A stretch of DNA of 64,000 nt, taken from positions 62,001 through 126,000 of the forward strand of contig DAOUFE010000019.1 in NCBI GenBank assembly GCA_034430215.1, written 5' to 3'. Below, piece after piece: positions 26,179-35,601 of the stretch. The stretch's first letter is position 1. Each line of letters opens with the position of its first letter. The notes under the pieces were generated by a model. The model did no database searches and had not been told where the DNA came from. It saw only the letters and a program-made list of their open reading frames with translations. The position numbers were made by a program, and so were the translations under genes. The DNA is from UBA4782 sp034430215. Its GTDB lineage: Bacteria; Chloroflexota; Anaerolineae; Anaerolineales; Anaerolineaceae.

Positions 26179-26625
26179 TTAGCTTTCAAAAGCTTGAGTT
26201 TTAATTAAACGAATAGTTGTCAAAATGAACATAGTTGTCATTGTTGCAGCAGAGATCAGGCAAAATGGGCATATCTCGTGCAATATTCCAAACTGAACAT
26301 AAGTTAGATACAGTGAAAATAAAAAACCAACTAGGGTGATTCCAAATTGAAATAAAATCGAATTATTTCGCCAGAATTTGGTTTTTTGCTCCCATTGGAT
26401 AAGTATAATCAGGGTCAAATATGTCGCAATGCCAAAAGCAGAAACTGGTATTCCATAAAGTTCTGAGTAAGAGGAATTGTTTACTGACCAGCAATCGCCA
26501 ATTCCTTTCGGGCACAAATCCTGATTATTGGTTAGTTTGATGATAAGTAAATATGTTGCATCTAGCAAACCAATAAATGTAATTATCATGCGAGCTTTGC
26601 GATATTTTAGTGCCTTATCCTTCAT
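26179..26625 (-). CDS. Vitamin K epoxide reductase (VKOR) family protein
   Basis: 148 aa with four membrane helices. Bacterial VKORs reoxidise DsbA-like proteins using quinone, supporting disulfide formation outside the cytoplasm. Seen: the loop Cys pair in LCPKGIGDCWSVNNSSYSELYGIPVSAFG, including the conserved Ser, and the active-site CPFC in ICPFCLISAATM. No fused thioredoxin domain, so a separate DsbA-like partner must lie elsewhere. Located between rel and the DUF1540-like gene. Confidence 0.93.
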   Translation of the reverse strand: MKDKALKYRKARMIITFIGLLDATYLLIIKLTNNQDLCPKGIGDCWSVNNSSYSELYGIPVSAFGIATYLTLIILIQWEQKTKFWRNNSILFQFGITLVGFLFSLYLTYVQFGILHEICPFCLISAATMTTMFILTTIRLIKTQAFES

Positions 26626-26647
26626 GAGTGCAATATTATATCACTGC

Positions 26648-28858
26648 TTATCCAGGACGCAAGCGATGAGCTTCAAGGACATTGGGTAAATTTTCAATTC
26701 TTGTCAATATTCGGCTAAGCTGGGTTATTTCAGATACTTCAAGGATCAGCTTGATCACAGCAAGATTATGTGAGGTTTTAAGGGAGATATCTGCCAGATT
26801 GATATTTTCATTCGTCAGCACATTGGAAATATCACCCATTAAGCCCTGCCGGTCATAAGCACGGATCTCCACCGCGACAGGATAAGTTTTTCTCGCATCT
26901 CCCCAGGAGACTTTAATAATTCTCTCACCATCTGCAACTCGAAGCATATTTGGACAATCGCGCCGGTGAACTGTAACACCACGCCCTCGTGTAACATAAC
27001 CAACAATATCATCTCCCGCTACTGGCTTACAACAGCGTGCCATATTGGTCAATATTCCTTTTAATCCGACAACGGTTACTGTATTATCTGGTACAAGCAC
27101 TTCAGAGCTTGGATGGACTTCAAGAAAATCAGCTTCTTTGTCTTCGATGCTTAGTTCAGTAATAATCCTACCCAGGGGAACATCACCACAACCAAGCCCT
27201 ACATATAAATCTTCCTCTGTTTTGTAATTGAAAGCATTTGCAAGCTTCAGCAAATTAACATCTTGCAATCCCAATCTACGCAATTCACGATCGAGGATTA
27301 ATTTTCCCTGAGCAAGATTTTGCTCACGATCTTGCTGTTTGAACCAGGCTCGAATTTTCGATCTGGCGCGTTGGGTTTTGACCAAACCAAGGTTGATATT
27401 CATCCAATCACGGCTAGGTCCGCCTTGTTTTGCTGTGAGAACTTCAACCTGGTCGCCAGTTTTTAATGAATAATCCAAGGTGACTAACTTGCCATTTACT
27501 TTAGCTCCACGACAGCGATGTCCAATTTCTGTATGGACACTGTATGCAAAGTCAATCGGGGTTGATCCTGCTGGTAAATCGATGATATCTCCCCGAGGTG
27601 TAAAAACATAAACCCTGTCACCGAATACATCGCTGCGCATGCCATCAACAAACTCTGATGCATCATTTACATCCTGCCGCCATTCCATTAAACGGCGGAT
27701 CCAATTAATGCGTTCTTCAAATGTATCATCGCGACGCCCCTTTTCTTTATATCGCCAGTGTGCCGCGATACCAAATTCAGCGTTCTGATGCATTTCAGGA
27801 GTGCGGATCTGCACTTCCACTGACTTTCCATCATCATAAATAATGGCTGTATGGATAGATTGGTAAAAGTTATCTTTTGGAGCAGCTATGTAATCATCAA
27901 ATTCATGCGGGATGGGACGCCAATGAGTATGAATAACACCCAGAGCGGCATAACAGGAAGGGATATCCGGGACTATCAGGCGCATCGCTCGGAGGTCGCG
28001 AACCATTTCGAATGGGCGACCCTTCTCGATCATTTTTCGATAAATGGAATATATGTGTTTTGGTCTACCTGAAATTTCTGCTTTGATTCCCGCTTGGTCG
28101 AGTACTTCTTTCAATCTTTTAGAGATTTGTTCTATCTGAATCTCTCTGTCAGATCGTCTTTGGGCAAGGTTTTCTGCTATTTCCTTGTATTTTTCAGGAT
28201 TTGTATAGCGAAAACCAAGGTCTTCCAACTCCCATTTCATTTGCCAGATTCCAAGCCGGTTAGCCAGAGGTGCAAAAATATCCAGAGTTTCCTGAGCAAT
28301 TCGTTGTCTCTTTGCTTCAGGCATGTATCCCAATGTTCGCATATTATGCAACCGATCCGCAAGCTTGATGATAACGACTCGAATATCATCCCCCATAGCC
28401 ATGAAAGTTTTACGCAAAGTTTCGTCGCGCAATTCTTTGCGCCGGTCTTTGGCAAGAGTACTTTCTCCTCCGGGATACCCAAGGTCTTTGCTATTTTCTT
28501 TTAAGGTTTCTTCAGGATGCTGGTCACCTCTGGATACTCGGGGGAGGTTGGTAAGTTTTGTAACACCATCCACCAGACGTGTAACCTCTTCACCAAATTG
28601 AATACGAATATCGTCAATAGTAATAGGGGTATCTTCAACGATATCGTGCAAAAGGCCTGCAAGAACAACTACGGGAGGCATTCTCATCTCTGCCAGGATG
28701 GCAGCGACAGCAACACAATGGGTAATATAAGGCTCACCTGATGCACGAAGTTGACCGCGATGGGATTCTTCCGCAAGGTGATACGCCCGCAAGATATTTT
28801 CTTTATCCAAGGGCGTATAAAATTCAGGAAGTATTTCCATCATGTTTTCAATATTCAT
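26648..28858 (-). CDS. rel: Bifunctional (p)ppGpp synthetase/hydrolase Rel
   Basis: A 736-aa stringent-response enzyme. Order: HD hydrolase domain with AGLLHDIVEDT around residue 70 and KLADRLHNMRTL; synthetase domain with GRPKHIYSIYRKM, DLRAMRLI, DNFYQSIHTAII and EVQIRTPEMHQNAEFGIAAHWRYK; TGS domain (VYVFTPRGDIIDLPAGSTPIDFAY); Cys/His region ARCCKPVAGDDIVGYV; C-terminal ACT domain. Both catalytic domains keep their motifs, so both activities are expected. It heads a minus-strand operon with VKOR, the small acidic protein, MFS and GTPase genes. Confidence 0.96.
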   Translation of the reverse strand: MNIENMMEILPEFYTPLDKENILRAYHLAEESHRGQLRASGEPYITHCVAVAAILAEMRMPPVVVLAGLLHDIVEDTPITIDDIRIQFGEEVTRLVDGVTKLTNLPRVSRGDQHPEETLKENSKDLGYPGGESTLAKDRRKELRDETLRKTFMAMGDDIRVVIIKLADRLHNMRTLGYMPEAKRQRIAQETLDIFAPLANRLGIWQMKWELEDLGFRYTNPEKYKEIAENLAQRRSDREIQIEQISKRLKEVLDQAGIKAEISGRPKHIYSIYRKMIEKGRPFEMVRDLRAMRLIVPDIPSCYAALGVIHTHWRPIPHEFDDYIAAPKDNFYQSIHTAIIYDDGKSVEVQIRTPEMHQNAEFGIAAHWRYKEKGRRDDTFEERINWIRRLMEWRQDVNDASEFVDGMRSDVFGDRVYVFTPRGDIIDLPAGSTPIDFAYSVHTEIGHRCRGAKVNGKLVTLDYSLKTGDQVEVLTAKQGGPSRDWMNINLGLVKTQRARSKIRAWFKQQDREQNLAQGKLILDRELRRLGLQDVNLLKLANAFNYKTEEDLYVGLGCGDVPLGRIITELSIEDKEADFLEVHPSSEVLVPDNTVTVVGLKGILTNMARCCKPVAGDDIVGYVTRGRGVTVHRRDCPNMLRVADGERIIKVSWGDARKTYPVAVEIRAYDRQGLMGDISNVLTNENINLADISLKTSHNLAVIKLILEVSEITQLSRILTRIENLPNVLEAHRLRPG

Positions 28859-28974
28859 TCAATATCACCCATGTTACTCTTTTACATGCTGAATAGTATA
28901 CAGCTTTGGGATATGAACAATCAAGGTTTTTGAGAAGCTGGTCAAGGTCATTTAAAAAGATTAGGAGAAATAAA

Positions 28975-29633
28975 TTAAGAAAATCGGTGTTGAAGATTTT
29001 GAACATGCACCTCACTCATTGATTTAACAACCCAATCTGCCTGACTGAAATCCAGACGAGCAGTAACTTCATTTGGGATGGCAACACAATGCAAACCAGC
29101 TTTCTTTGCTGATTGTATCCCAAGCTGTGTGTCTTCGAATGCAACAGCTTTGTCGGGTGTAATTCCCAGACGATTTACTGCCAATATGAATAAATCAGGT
29201 GCTGGCTTTACATGCTCGACATCTTCGGCAGTACAAATTACATTAAAGCAATCCTTGAGCTTTACTCTTTGGAGATATGACCAATCACCCAGGCTGCGTC
29301 ACTACTGGAGGCTACCGCTAATAGCAAACCTGCTTTTTTTGCTTCGTGGATTAAATCAATTACACCTGGCAGTGGAAGGCTATTAAGGGCAAGCTCTCTT
29401 GATCTGGCTCGTTGTATTTCCAATAATTTGCTTGTATCAAGATCTAATCCTGTTTTTTCAGCCAGGTAATTAAGAGGATTGAATCTACCAAAATCAGAGC
29501 CAAGGCATTTTGACCACTCTTCATATGGGAGCGTGACATTATATTGAAGATAAATTTCCTTCCATGCATCATATTCCGGTGTTTCAGTATCAATAATCAA
29601 ACCGTCAAAATCAAAAACTAATCCCTCAATCAT
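28975..29633 (-). pseudogene. HAD-superfamily hydrolase (beta-phosphoglucomutase-like), frameshifted
   Basis: The N-terminal part (29633 to about 29262) starts MIEGLVFDFDGLIIDTE, the HAD motif I, and runs through the cap domain to SSSDAAWVIGH (motif II). The reading frame then ends at ISKE-stop. A second frame, starting at the same point, continues without a gap as LQRVKLKDCFNVICTAEDVEHVKPAPDLFILAVNRLG and AFEDTQLGIQSAKKAGL (motifs III and IV). The break lies at ATAT near 29274-29277: removing one AT pair restores one ORF of about 219 aa. It is the last gene of the oxidoreductase operon. Either a recent frameshift or a base-calling error; the rest of the protein is intact. Confidence 0.85.
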
Positions 29634-29650
29634 AACTATAACTACAACCT

Positions 29651-30760
29651 TTAAAATGGGAATTTGTATTGGGATAATCCAAGTTCTTGTTGCATTTGCT
29701 TCATTTCCTTTTGTAATTTTGGATTGATCTCGATGCCTTCCCTTGATAATCTTATCTCATTTTCATATTCTTTTTCGCCCGCAGTGTAGATGCGTAACTG
29801 TCCAGGTTCTTTATGTGAAGCGCGAAGTTCGCGTAGAATATCTCCAGTAGTTTTCTTGAATTGATCAATTTCGACAAAACTTTCAATGTCGATTGCCAAA
29901 AAGAAATGTCCCAGACCGAAAGGTACTGGTTTACCCTGTTCATCCACTCCTATGGTGGCGGAAAGAAAGTTAGCAGTCTGAAGTGATGCACTGAGAATTT
30001 CAACCATTGTTGCCAATCCATACCCTTTATACCCACAGAATAATTCTCCGGAACCACCTAATGGTAGTAACGAAGCTTTGTTTTTCCCCATTGCCTGCAA
30101 GGTGTATTCCGGATCTTTCAGGTAGTTTCCTTGCTCATCGATCACCCATCCATCTGGCATTTCTTTATCATATCGAGCATAGACTTCTACTTTGCCTCGT
30201 TGAATGAGAGATGTGGCGCCATCAAACAAGAAAGGAATAGCTTCATCGGTTGGAGCGCCGAATGCAATTGGATTGGTACCAAGCTTCGGTTGTACTCCAA
30301 AAGTGGGCGCTACTGAAGGGCGGGCATTGGTGAAGCTCATTCCTATCATATTTTGCTTGACCGCCATTAACGCATAGAAACCATCGATTCCAAAATGGGT
30401 AGAATTTCGAACTGCTACAGATCCCATACCAAATTGCCTGGCTTTTGCGATCGCAAGGTTCATCGCTTTATATCCAAGAACCATTCCCACACCATTATGC
30501 CCATCGACTAATGCTGTTGCTGCATGATCACGTACTATCTCAAATTGGGTTACTGGGTTATGCTGTCCAATTTTCATCCGATCGTAGTACATTTTCAGAC
30601 GTCCGATCCCATGAGATTCAATTCCACGCAGGTCGGACGCGATCAGCACTTGTGAGCTGATCTCTGCATCTTCTTCTGGTGCTCCTGATCCAATGAAGAC
30701 ATCTTTCATGAATTGTTTAAGTTGTGACGCGGTAATACGAGGATAACTTTGTGTAGTCAT
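29651..30760 (-). CDS. Ldh family (malate/L-lactate dehydrogenase-type) oxidoreductase
   Basis: 369 aa of the NAD(P)-dependent Ldh_2 fold, which is unrelated to the classical Rossmann malate dehydrogenases. Markers: LIASDLRGIESHGIGRL, DGHNGVGMVLGYKAM, SVAVRNSTHFGIDGFYA and PSVAPTFGVQPKLGTNPIAFGAP. Family members act on 2-oxo/2-hydroxy acids, ureidoglycolate, or cyclic imino acids (delta1-pyrroline- or piperideine-2-carboxylate). Because the upstream genes look like an amino- or imino-acid dehydrogenase, imino-acid reduction is an attractive but unproven role. Gap to the upstream gene: 31 bases. Confidence 0.9.
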   Translation of the reverse strand: MTTQSYPRITASQLKQFMKDVFIGSGAPEEDAEISSQVLIASDLRGIESHGIGRLKMYYDRMKIGQHNPVTQFEIVRDHAATALVDGHNGVGMVLGYKAMNLAIAKARQFGMGSVAVRNSTHFGIDGFYALMAVKQNMIGMSFTNARPSVAPTFGVQPKLGTNPIAFGAPTDEAIPFLFDGATSLIQRGKVEVYARYDKEMPDGWVIDEQGNYLKDPEYTLQAMGKNKASLLPLGGSGELFCGYKGYGLATMVEILSASLQTANFLSATIGVDEQGKPVPFGLGHFFLAIDIESFVEIDQFKKTTGDILRELRASHKEPGQLRIYTAGEKEYENEIRLSREGIEINPKLQKEMKQMQQELGLSQYKFPF

Positions 30761-30791
30761 TCCATTTTCCTTCTTAAAAAACCATGAACTT

Positions 30792-31955
30792 TTACTTTAA
30801 CTGCTCATGTCCAGAAAAATCTCTGTAAGGTGAAAGTATATCAATAATTTCATTATCGAGGGTGGTTAACTTCTGAGTTACCATCCTGGAAATGAGCTCA
30901 CCAACAGATGGACCAAGCATAAAACCCTGCCCGCACATGCCAATGGCATGCAGCAATCCAGGATATTCTTTTGACCAGCCAACGATTGGACTTCCATCAG
31001 GTGTCATTGGGTACAAACCGCGCCAGGTTCTTCGAACCCGAATATTTTTCAGGCATGGCATTAATTGAATAATCCGTTTGGCTGCCCAGGGCAGAAACTG
31101 GCTGGTTTCGTCAGTATCAAAACCCCACATATTTGGTGAAGGCGTATAGCAGAAGAAAATCTGACCGGTATAATGTTGATAGAAATAACAATTTTCAGAA
31201 AACTCATCCGGGTGGATATCGACAATCATCGGCGTGAAGAAATGAGCAACGGGTTCAGTGATAGCTGCTTCATGCGAATCGGGATGTACCGGAATTATTA
31301 ACCCTACCATTTCACCGATCCTGCCAGCCCAAGCGCCAGCTGCATTGATCACGATTGGAGCATAGTACTTATCATTTGTTGTTTTTACTCCTTTGATGTG
31401 TTCACCAGCAGTGATCAAACCTGTTACAGGTTCCGAAAAAAGGTATTCGCACCCAAATTTCATAGACTGCTTTTTTAATGAAGCTGCCATCAATAAAGGA
31501 GAAGCGCTGCCATCATCAGGAGAAAAAGTGCCTCCCAGAAGGTTTATAGAGTTAAGATCTGGAACTAATTTTAGAAGTTCCTTGCCATCCAACCAATCAA
31601 TGTTCAACCCCATATTTTTCTGGAGTTTAACCAATTTTTGCAGCGATATAGATTCTTTTTCATGATAGGCAACAAATGAATATCCGCCCTGAGTCCACTC
31701 TATTTGATCGCCCGTTTCACTGAACCAATTTTTGTAAATCTCGATGCTGCGATTTCCTAACGTGATCTTTGCTTTATCGGAATGGGTGGCGCGAATACCG
31801 CCAATCGCTTTTTTATTTGATCCCTGACCAACACTGGAGAACATGTCTATTACAAGCACACGCATTCCTTCTAAAGAGAGGTAATATGCGGTTGGTAAAC
31901 CCACCGATCCTGCACCGATAATAATGACATCGTATGATTTATGCATTGTTGTCAT
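30792..31955 (-). CDS. FAD-dependent amino-acid/amine dehydrogenase, DAO family (beta-like subunit)
   Basis: About 387 aa. N-terminal Rossmann motif DVIIIGAGSVGLPTAYYLSLEG, then the DAO-family substrate domain and C-terminal GLYPMTPDGSPIVGWS and IGMCGQGFMLGPSVGELISRM typical of sarcosine oxidase beta and hydroxyproline dehydrogenase beta proteins. It would oxidise a secondary amine or amino acid. The start ATGACAACAATG at 31955 overlaps the upstream gene by 17 bases; ATG at 31946 is equally possible. The tight coupling with the 704-aa protein suggests one heteromeric enzyme. Confidence 0.88.
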   Translation of the reverse strand: MTTMHKSYDVIIIGAGSVGLPTAYYLSLEGMRVLVIDMFSSVGQGSNKKAIGGIRATHSDKAKITLGNRSIEIYKNWFSETGDQIEWTQGGYSFVAYHEKESISLQKLVKLQKNMGLNIDWLDGKELLKLVPDLNSINLLGGTFSPDDGSASPLLMAASLKKQSMKFGCEYLFSEPVTGLITAGEHIKGVKTTNDKYYAPIVINAAGAWAGRIGEMVGLIIPVHPDSHEAAITEPVAHFFTPMIVDIHPDEFSENCYFYQHYTGQIFFCYTPSPNMWGFDTDETSQFLPWAAKRIIQLMPCLKNIRVRRTWRGLYPMTPDGSPIVGWSKEYPGLLHAIGMCGQGFMLGPSVGELISRMVTQKLTTLDNEIIDILSPYRDFSGHEQLK

Positions 31956-34053
31956 GGCTATCCTGCTTCTCTTCGGGTAGAATTCCAGCAAAAATACCCA
32001 GTTCAACTTCTTTGAACAAGGGGCGGTGTGTTCCGGGTGTTACTTCGGAAAGAGGTACTCCTTCTTCGCGGAAAATGCGCAGGATCAAACTGCGGCATGT
32101 TTTTGACCCGCATGACCCTGCCCCCGCACGGGTAATCGTTTTTAACTCATTCATATCCCTTACACCCCCTCTGATCAATGAACGAATTTCACCTGCTGTT
32201 ACCCTCTCACAGCGGCAAATAATGGCATCATCTGCCGTGGCATTCGTTGGCTCTGTTTGTAATTCGAATTCTTTGGGTGACTGGATATGGATCCCCGCCA
32301 CTTTTGTGGCAATTGATTTTTCCACCTGAACTCTAACGATCAAAGTATGATCCATACGGGGAACTGTGTGAATATTTATTATCGGTGCCGATCCAAGACT
32401 GTTGCCATCTACATCAGTAATAATTACAGTAGATAATTGATCAAGAATTTCTCGGTCCAATTCTGCCGCAATGGAAATTAACGGTTTTTCTGCATCTTTC
32501 CGATAATCCACCAAAGTAATTGCTAATCCCGGGCAACCTGCGACACATTTTTCACATCCAATGCAATGTTGTGAATCACCAGTATATACGGGTATCGACC
32601 GAATGTCATTTTGATCAATTTTAAAATATCCTTTAGGGCAGAGCTGTGTACAGGGGTCACAAGGTATCTCCTGCCTGCAATGAATTACGGGCATAACGCC
32701 ATTGGAGATTTTGACATCATTTTCTTTCTGCACAATCCCAGGCTTTGCTTTAAGAATGTTCAAGGTGGTATTCCAGGCTTCTGTATCCTGAGGTTGAATT
32801 TTCCCTAATCTGGCTGCGATGGAATATGCTTTGATCTTTCCAGAGTAAATTGCAGCAGATGCTTCTGCTATTTCTTCTGCATCACCGGCAATATCCACAG
32901 GGATATCGAACGCCTTCGCCTTCTGGTACAGTTCATCAATTGATTCAAGCCCCACTGCAATGAGAACACCATCTACATCAAAAGATTTTTCACTACCGTT
33001 AATGGTTTTTCCATCTTTCCCCAATTCAGCAATGGTGACTTTTTCGACAGCGGTGTTTCCTGTAGCCCGAATAATGGTATGAGAGGTAAAAATTGGCACC
33101 CCCAATCTGGCAAGTTTATCCCTATGGACTCTATACCCAGAACATTCTGGTAATGCTTCCGCTAATCCAACGACCTCAATTCCTGCCTGGATGGCGTGGT
33201 AACCAGCAATAAGCCCAACATTACCGCCTCCAACGATGAAAACTTTATTGGCTGGTTTAACCTTATCTCGATTAAGCAAGGTTTGAAAAGCTCCCGCTCC
33301 CATAATACCGGGGAGTGTATTTCCCGGAAAAGAGATAAATCTTTCTCGAGCTCCACAAGCAATGAGCAGATATTCTGGCTCAATAAGGGCATATTCTTTT
33401 TCATTTCGAAGAATGCCTACTTTTTTATCTTTGAATACTGCCAGTGCGGTAGAGTTTTTCCAAACTTCGATTAAGGGTTGTTTGGAAATTTCTTGAGAAA
33501 GAATCTGTGCTATATCAATTCCACGCGTCCCTGCATAAACTGTTTGACTTGATCCGAAGAATCGGTGAGTTTGTAAAACCAGTTTTCCACCAAGTTCTGC
33601 TTTATCATCAACTAAAAGTGATGAAATCCCTATTTTTGCTAATTCTAAAGCAGCTGATAAGCCGGATGGGCCTCCACCAATGATCAGCACCTGTACTTTT
33701 TTCTCTATTGCAGGGGAGAATATTGGGACTTGGGGTACTTTCGGTAGTTTGGGAAGGTCATCTATTGGTTCCAGATGAACATTCTCGTGAAGGGGCTGCA
33801 CACAGGATTTAACTGGTCTTCCATTCATTAACACCATGCATTGGGCACATTGCCCATTTGCACAAAAAAGACCCTGAGGTGCATGATCTTTAATATGGTG
33901 ACCAAATATTTTTATATTATTTGCATATAGAGCAGCACTTATTGGTTCGCCTTCAACCCCCTTAAATAATTCATTTTTCCAGTAAAAACTTACTTGTTTT
34001 GTTTTCGGCAGTGTAAGGATTGGATGTGAATGTAGCCTGTTGTCTGTTGGCAT
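31939..34053 (-). CDS. Multidomain FAD/iron-sulfur oxidoreductase (alpha-like subunit with fused ferredoxin domains)
   Basis: A 704-aa protein. Domains in order: N-terminal 2Fe-2S domain (GLFCANGQCAQCMVLMNGRPVKSC, residues about 55-85); FAD/NAD-binding disulfide-reductase fold (VLIIGGGPSGLSAALELAKIG, and VFIVGGGNVGLIAGYHA); ferredoxin-like region with CDPCTQLCPKG and CIGCEKCVAGCPG; and a C-terminal BFD-like 2Fe-2S domain (IICRCERVTAGEI...GAGSCGSKTC). In known D-hydroxyproline or sarcosine dehydrogenases the alpha and small 2Fe-2S subunits are separate; here they are fused and a 4Fe-4S module is added. It would carry electrons from the DAO partner to an acceptor. First gene of the operon. Confidence 0.9.
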   Translation of the reverse strand: MPTDNRLHSHPILTLPKTKQVSFYWKNELFKGVEGEPISAALYANNIKIFGHHIKDHAPQGLFCANGQCAQCMVLMNGRPVKSCVQPLHENVHLEPIDDLPKLPKVPQVPIFSPAIEKKVQVLIIGGGPSGLSAALELAKIGISSLLVDDKAELGGKLVLQTHRFFGSSQTVYAGTRGIDIAQILSQEISKQPLIEVWKNSTALAVFKDKKVGILRNEKEYALIEPEYLLIACGARERFISFPGNTLPGIMGAGAFQTLLNRDKVKPANKVFIVGGGNVGLIAGYHAIQAGIEVVGLAEALPECSGYRVHRDKLARLGVPIFTSHTIIRATGNTAVEKVTIAELGKDGKTINGSEKSFDVDGVLIAVGLESIDELYQKAKAFDIPVDIAGDAEEIAEASAAIYSGKIKAYSIAARLGKIQPQDTEAWNTTLNILKAKPGIVQKENDVKISNGVMPVIHCRQEIPCDPCTQLCPKGYFKIDQNDIRSIPVYTGDSQHCIGCEKCVAGCPGLAITLVDYRKDAEKPLISIAAELDREILDQLSTVIITDVDGNSLGSAPIINIHTVPRMDHTLIVRVQVEKSIATKVAGIHIQSPKEFELQTEPTNATADDAIICRCERVTAGEIRSLIRGGVRDMNELKTITRAGAGSCGSKTCRSLILRIFREEGVPLSEVTPGTHRPLFKEVELGIFAGILPEEKQDSHDNNA

Positions 34054-34187
34054 ATTCCTCCATGAAATTTGTGATTAACTGGCATGATGATTTTATGCCC
34101 TGAAGAATAATGGAGCAAGTGACATTGGTGGGTACTTTGCAATGATTCTTGTTTAGAATTCAGGTGATTTGTTGTAAAATCAAATGT

Positions 34188-34913
34188 ATGGAAATTCAAA
34201 TTGCTGTGAGTAAAGTAAATAAGCATGCTATGGTCGAAAGCGGTGACACGTTGGAAGTCATTGAACGTCCAAGCGGGGGAATATCCGTAGTGCTTGCGGA
34301 TGGGCGAGGTTCAGGAACTGAAGCAAAGAAAATCTCATCGATGATTGTACATAAAGTGATTAATTTTCTTGGCGAGGGAATTCGTGATGGGGTTGCTGTG
34401 CGAACCATTTCAGATTTTTTATTTTCTCAATTCAATGGAGAAGTAACTGCATTCTTGAGTATTCTCTCGGTTGATCTTGAAACACAAACAATCACAATCA
34501 CAAGCAATAACACGGCACCGGTGTTTATTTCGCAGAACGAGCAAATAGAATGTATTCAAAGTGATACAACTCCGATTGGAAGTCGAAGAAATTTATCACC
34601 TGCAATTACCCAATTGCCCCTTGAATCTGGCCTTACAGTTGTTATGTATACTGATGGTTTAGCCAAAGCTGGAGAATCGTTAGGCATCCCCATTGATCTG
34701 TGTACATTATTAGAATCACTTTTGGAAGACCAGGAACCCAATTCCCAATCCATTGCAGACACAATTCTTCAAGAAGCAATGCGATTGGAACAATCCAAGC
34801 CACAGGACGATATGAGCGTGGTGGTTCTTCGAATTGAACCAGGTGTAACCAACATTGTTAGAAAGATGACTGTTATTGTACCTGTACCTTATATTGAAGA
34901 AGCAAGTTCATAA
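34188..34913 (+). CDS. SpoIIE-type PP2C serine phosphatase
   Basis: 241 aa from the ATG at 34188. A stand-alone PP2C-like domain of the SpoIIE/RsbU class with no sensor domain. Metal-binding motifs: VVLADGRGSGTEAKK (Asp near residue 40), VVMYTDGLAKAGES and PQDDMSVVVLRIE. These phosphatases often dephosphorylate anti-sigma-factor antagonists, but no antagonist or anti-sigma gene lies next to it. The ORF extends 39 bases further upstream from a TTG, without support. Bounded by a terminator hairpin downstream. Confidence 0.88.
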   Translation: MEIQIAVSKVNKHAMVESGDTLEVIERPSGGISVVLADGRGSGTEAKKISSMIVHKVINFLGEGIRDGVAVRTISDFLFSQFNGEVTAFLSILSVDLETQTITITSNNTAPVFISQNEQIECIQSDTTPIGSRRNLSPAITQLPLESGLTVVMYTDGLAKAGESLGIPIDLCTLLESLLEDQEPNSQSIADTILQEAMRLEQSKPQDDMSVVVLRIEPGVTNIVRKMTVIVPVPYIEEASS

Positions 34914-34937
34914 GATTCGCCCAAAATATTAAAAATT

Positions 34938-34987
34938 AAACACAATCACCAATAAGGCAAAGGTATTGAAATACAGTGATTGTGTTT
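34938..34987. terminator. Probable bidirectional terminator
   Basis: AAACACAATCAC (34938-34949) and GTGATTGTGTTT (34976-34987) form a perfect 12-bp stem with a 26-base loop, between convergent genes and flanked by A/T-rich sequence. The large loop is unusual for a terminator. Confidence 0.55.
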
Positions 34988-35013
34988 CTATTTAAAAAAT
35001 TAGATCAGATTAA

Positions 35014-35373
35014 TTATGGCTGTTGATTATTTTGAGAAGCAGATTTCTTAATGATTAGTATGCTGCCAGCGATCAATGCTGCCAGGAAGATCATCCCCAG
35101 GAAGCATCCATCTAATCCATACAATGGAACCTCTGCAGCTATTGAACCAGGTAATGACAAGAAATAGAAAACGACCTCATTTGCTGCAGAATATAGTAAA
35201 TACGTAGTGGCGATAAAAACTACAACATAGGTTAACTTTGTGAACTCTTTTAACAATTCTTTGATTTTGGGTTGAAGGAGGACCAGATACGTTACTCCAG
35301 CAGCTCCTAGGAACAGAATAGCTCGAACGATAGTAGAAATGATGCCGATGACTATGGTGAGTGTGTTATCCAT
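35014..35373 (-). CDS. Small membrane protein of unknown function
   Basis: 119 aa with three hydrophobic segments: TIVIGIISTIVRAILFLGAAGVTYLVLL, a middle LTYVVVFIATTYLLYSAANEVVFYFL, and FLGMIFLAALIAGSILII before a polar C-terminus. No family recognised. It has a ribosome binding site (GGAGG) before the ATG at 35373. It stands alone between the SpoIIE-like phosphatase and secD, divergent from secD. Confidence 0.65.
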   Translation of the reverse strand: MDNTLTIVIGIISTIVRAILFLGAAGVTYLVLLQPKIKELLKEFTKLTYVVVFIATTYLLYSAANEVVFYFLSLPGSIAAEVPLYGLDGCFLGMIFLAALIAGSILIIKKSASQNNQQP

Positions 35374-35541
35374 ATTACCTCCTATTTTCTATAAAAAATT
35401 ACCAAACAAAAAAGTAAAAAACAAGAATCGTATTATTGTACTATTCAGGTTTTTTTGCAAGAAAATTTTCTATCCCATAATTAGGAGATAATCTTTTTAT
35501 AGAGACAACGAAAATCCCTACTCATCATTTAGCAAGCGGGG

Positions 35542-35580
35542 TATAATGGTTTGCTACGCCGGCTCAGAGCTGGCATTTTT
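35542..35580 (+). promoter_or_regulatory. secD promoter -10 and 5' leader hairpin with T run
   Basis: TATAAT at 35542-35547 predicts a start near 35554. Directly after it, GCCGGCT (35558-35564) pairs with AGCTGGC (35568-35574, one G-T pair) and is followed by ATTTTT. The transcript would begin with a terminator-like hairpin. Attenuation or simply a stabilising 5' hairpin are both possible. Confidence 0.45.
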
Positions 35581-35601
35581 GTGAGATTGGAGGTCGACTG
35601 C

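Noticed and set aside
28094..28504. 136-aa plus-strand ORF opposite rel
   Set aside because: Antisense shadow of the HD and synthetase region of Rel.
29262..29633. Two separate HAD genes
   Set aside because: HAD motifs I-II and III-IV are split exactly at one point and restore one gene after removing two bases.
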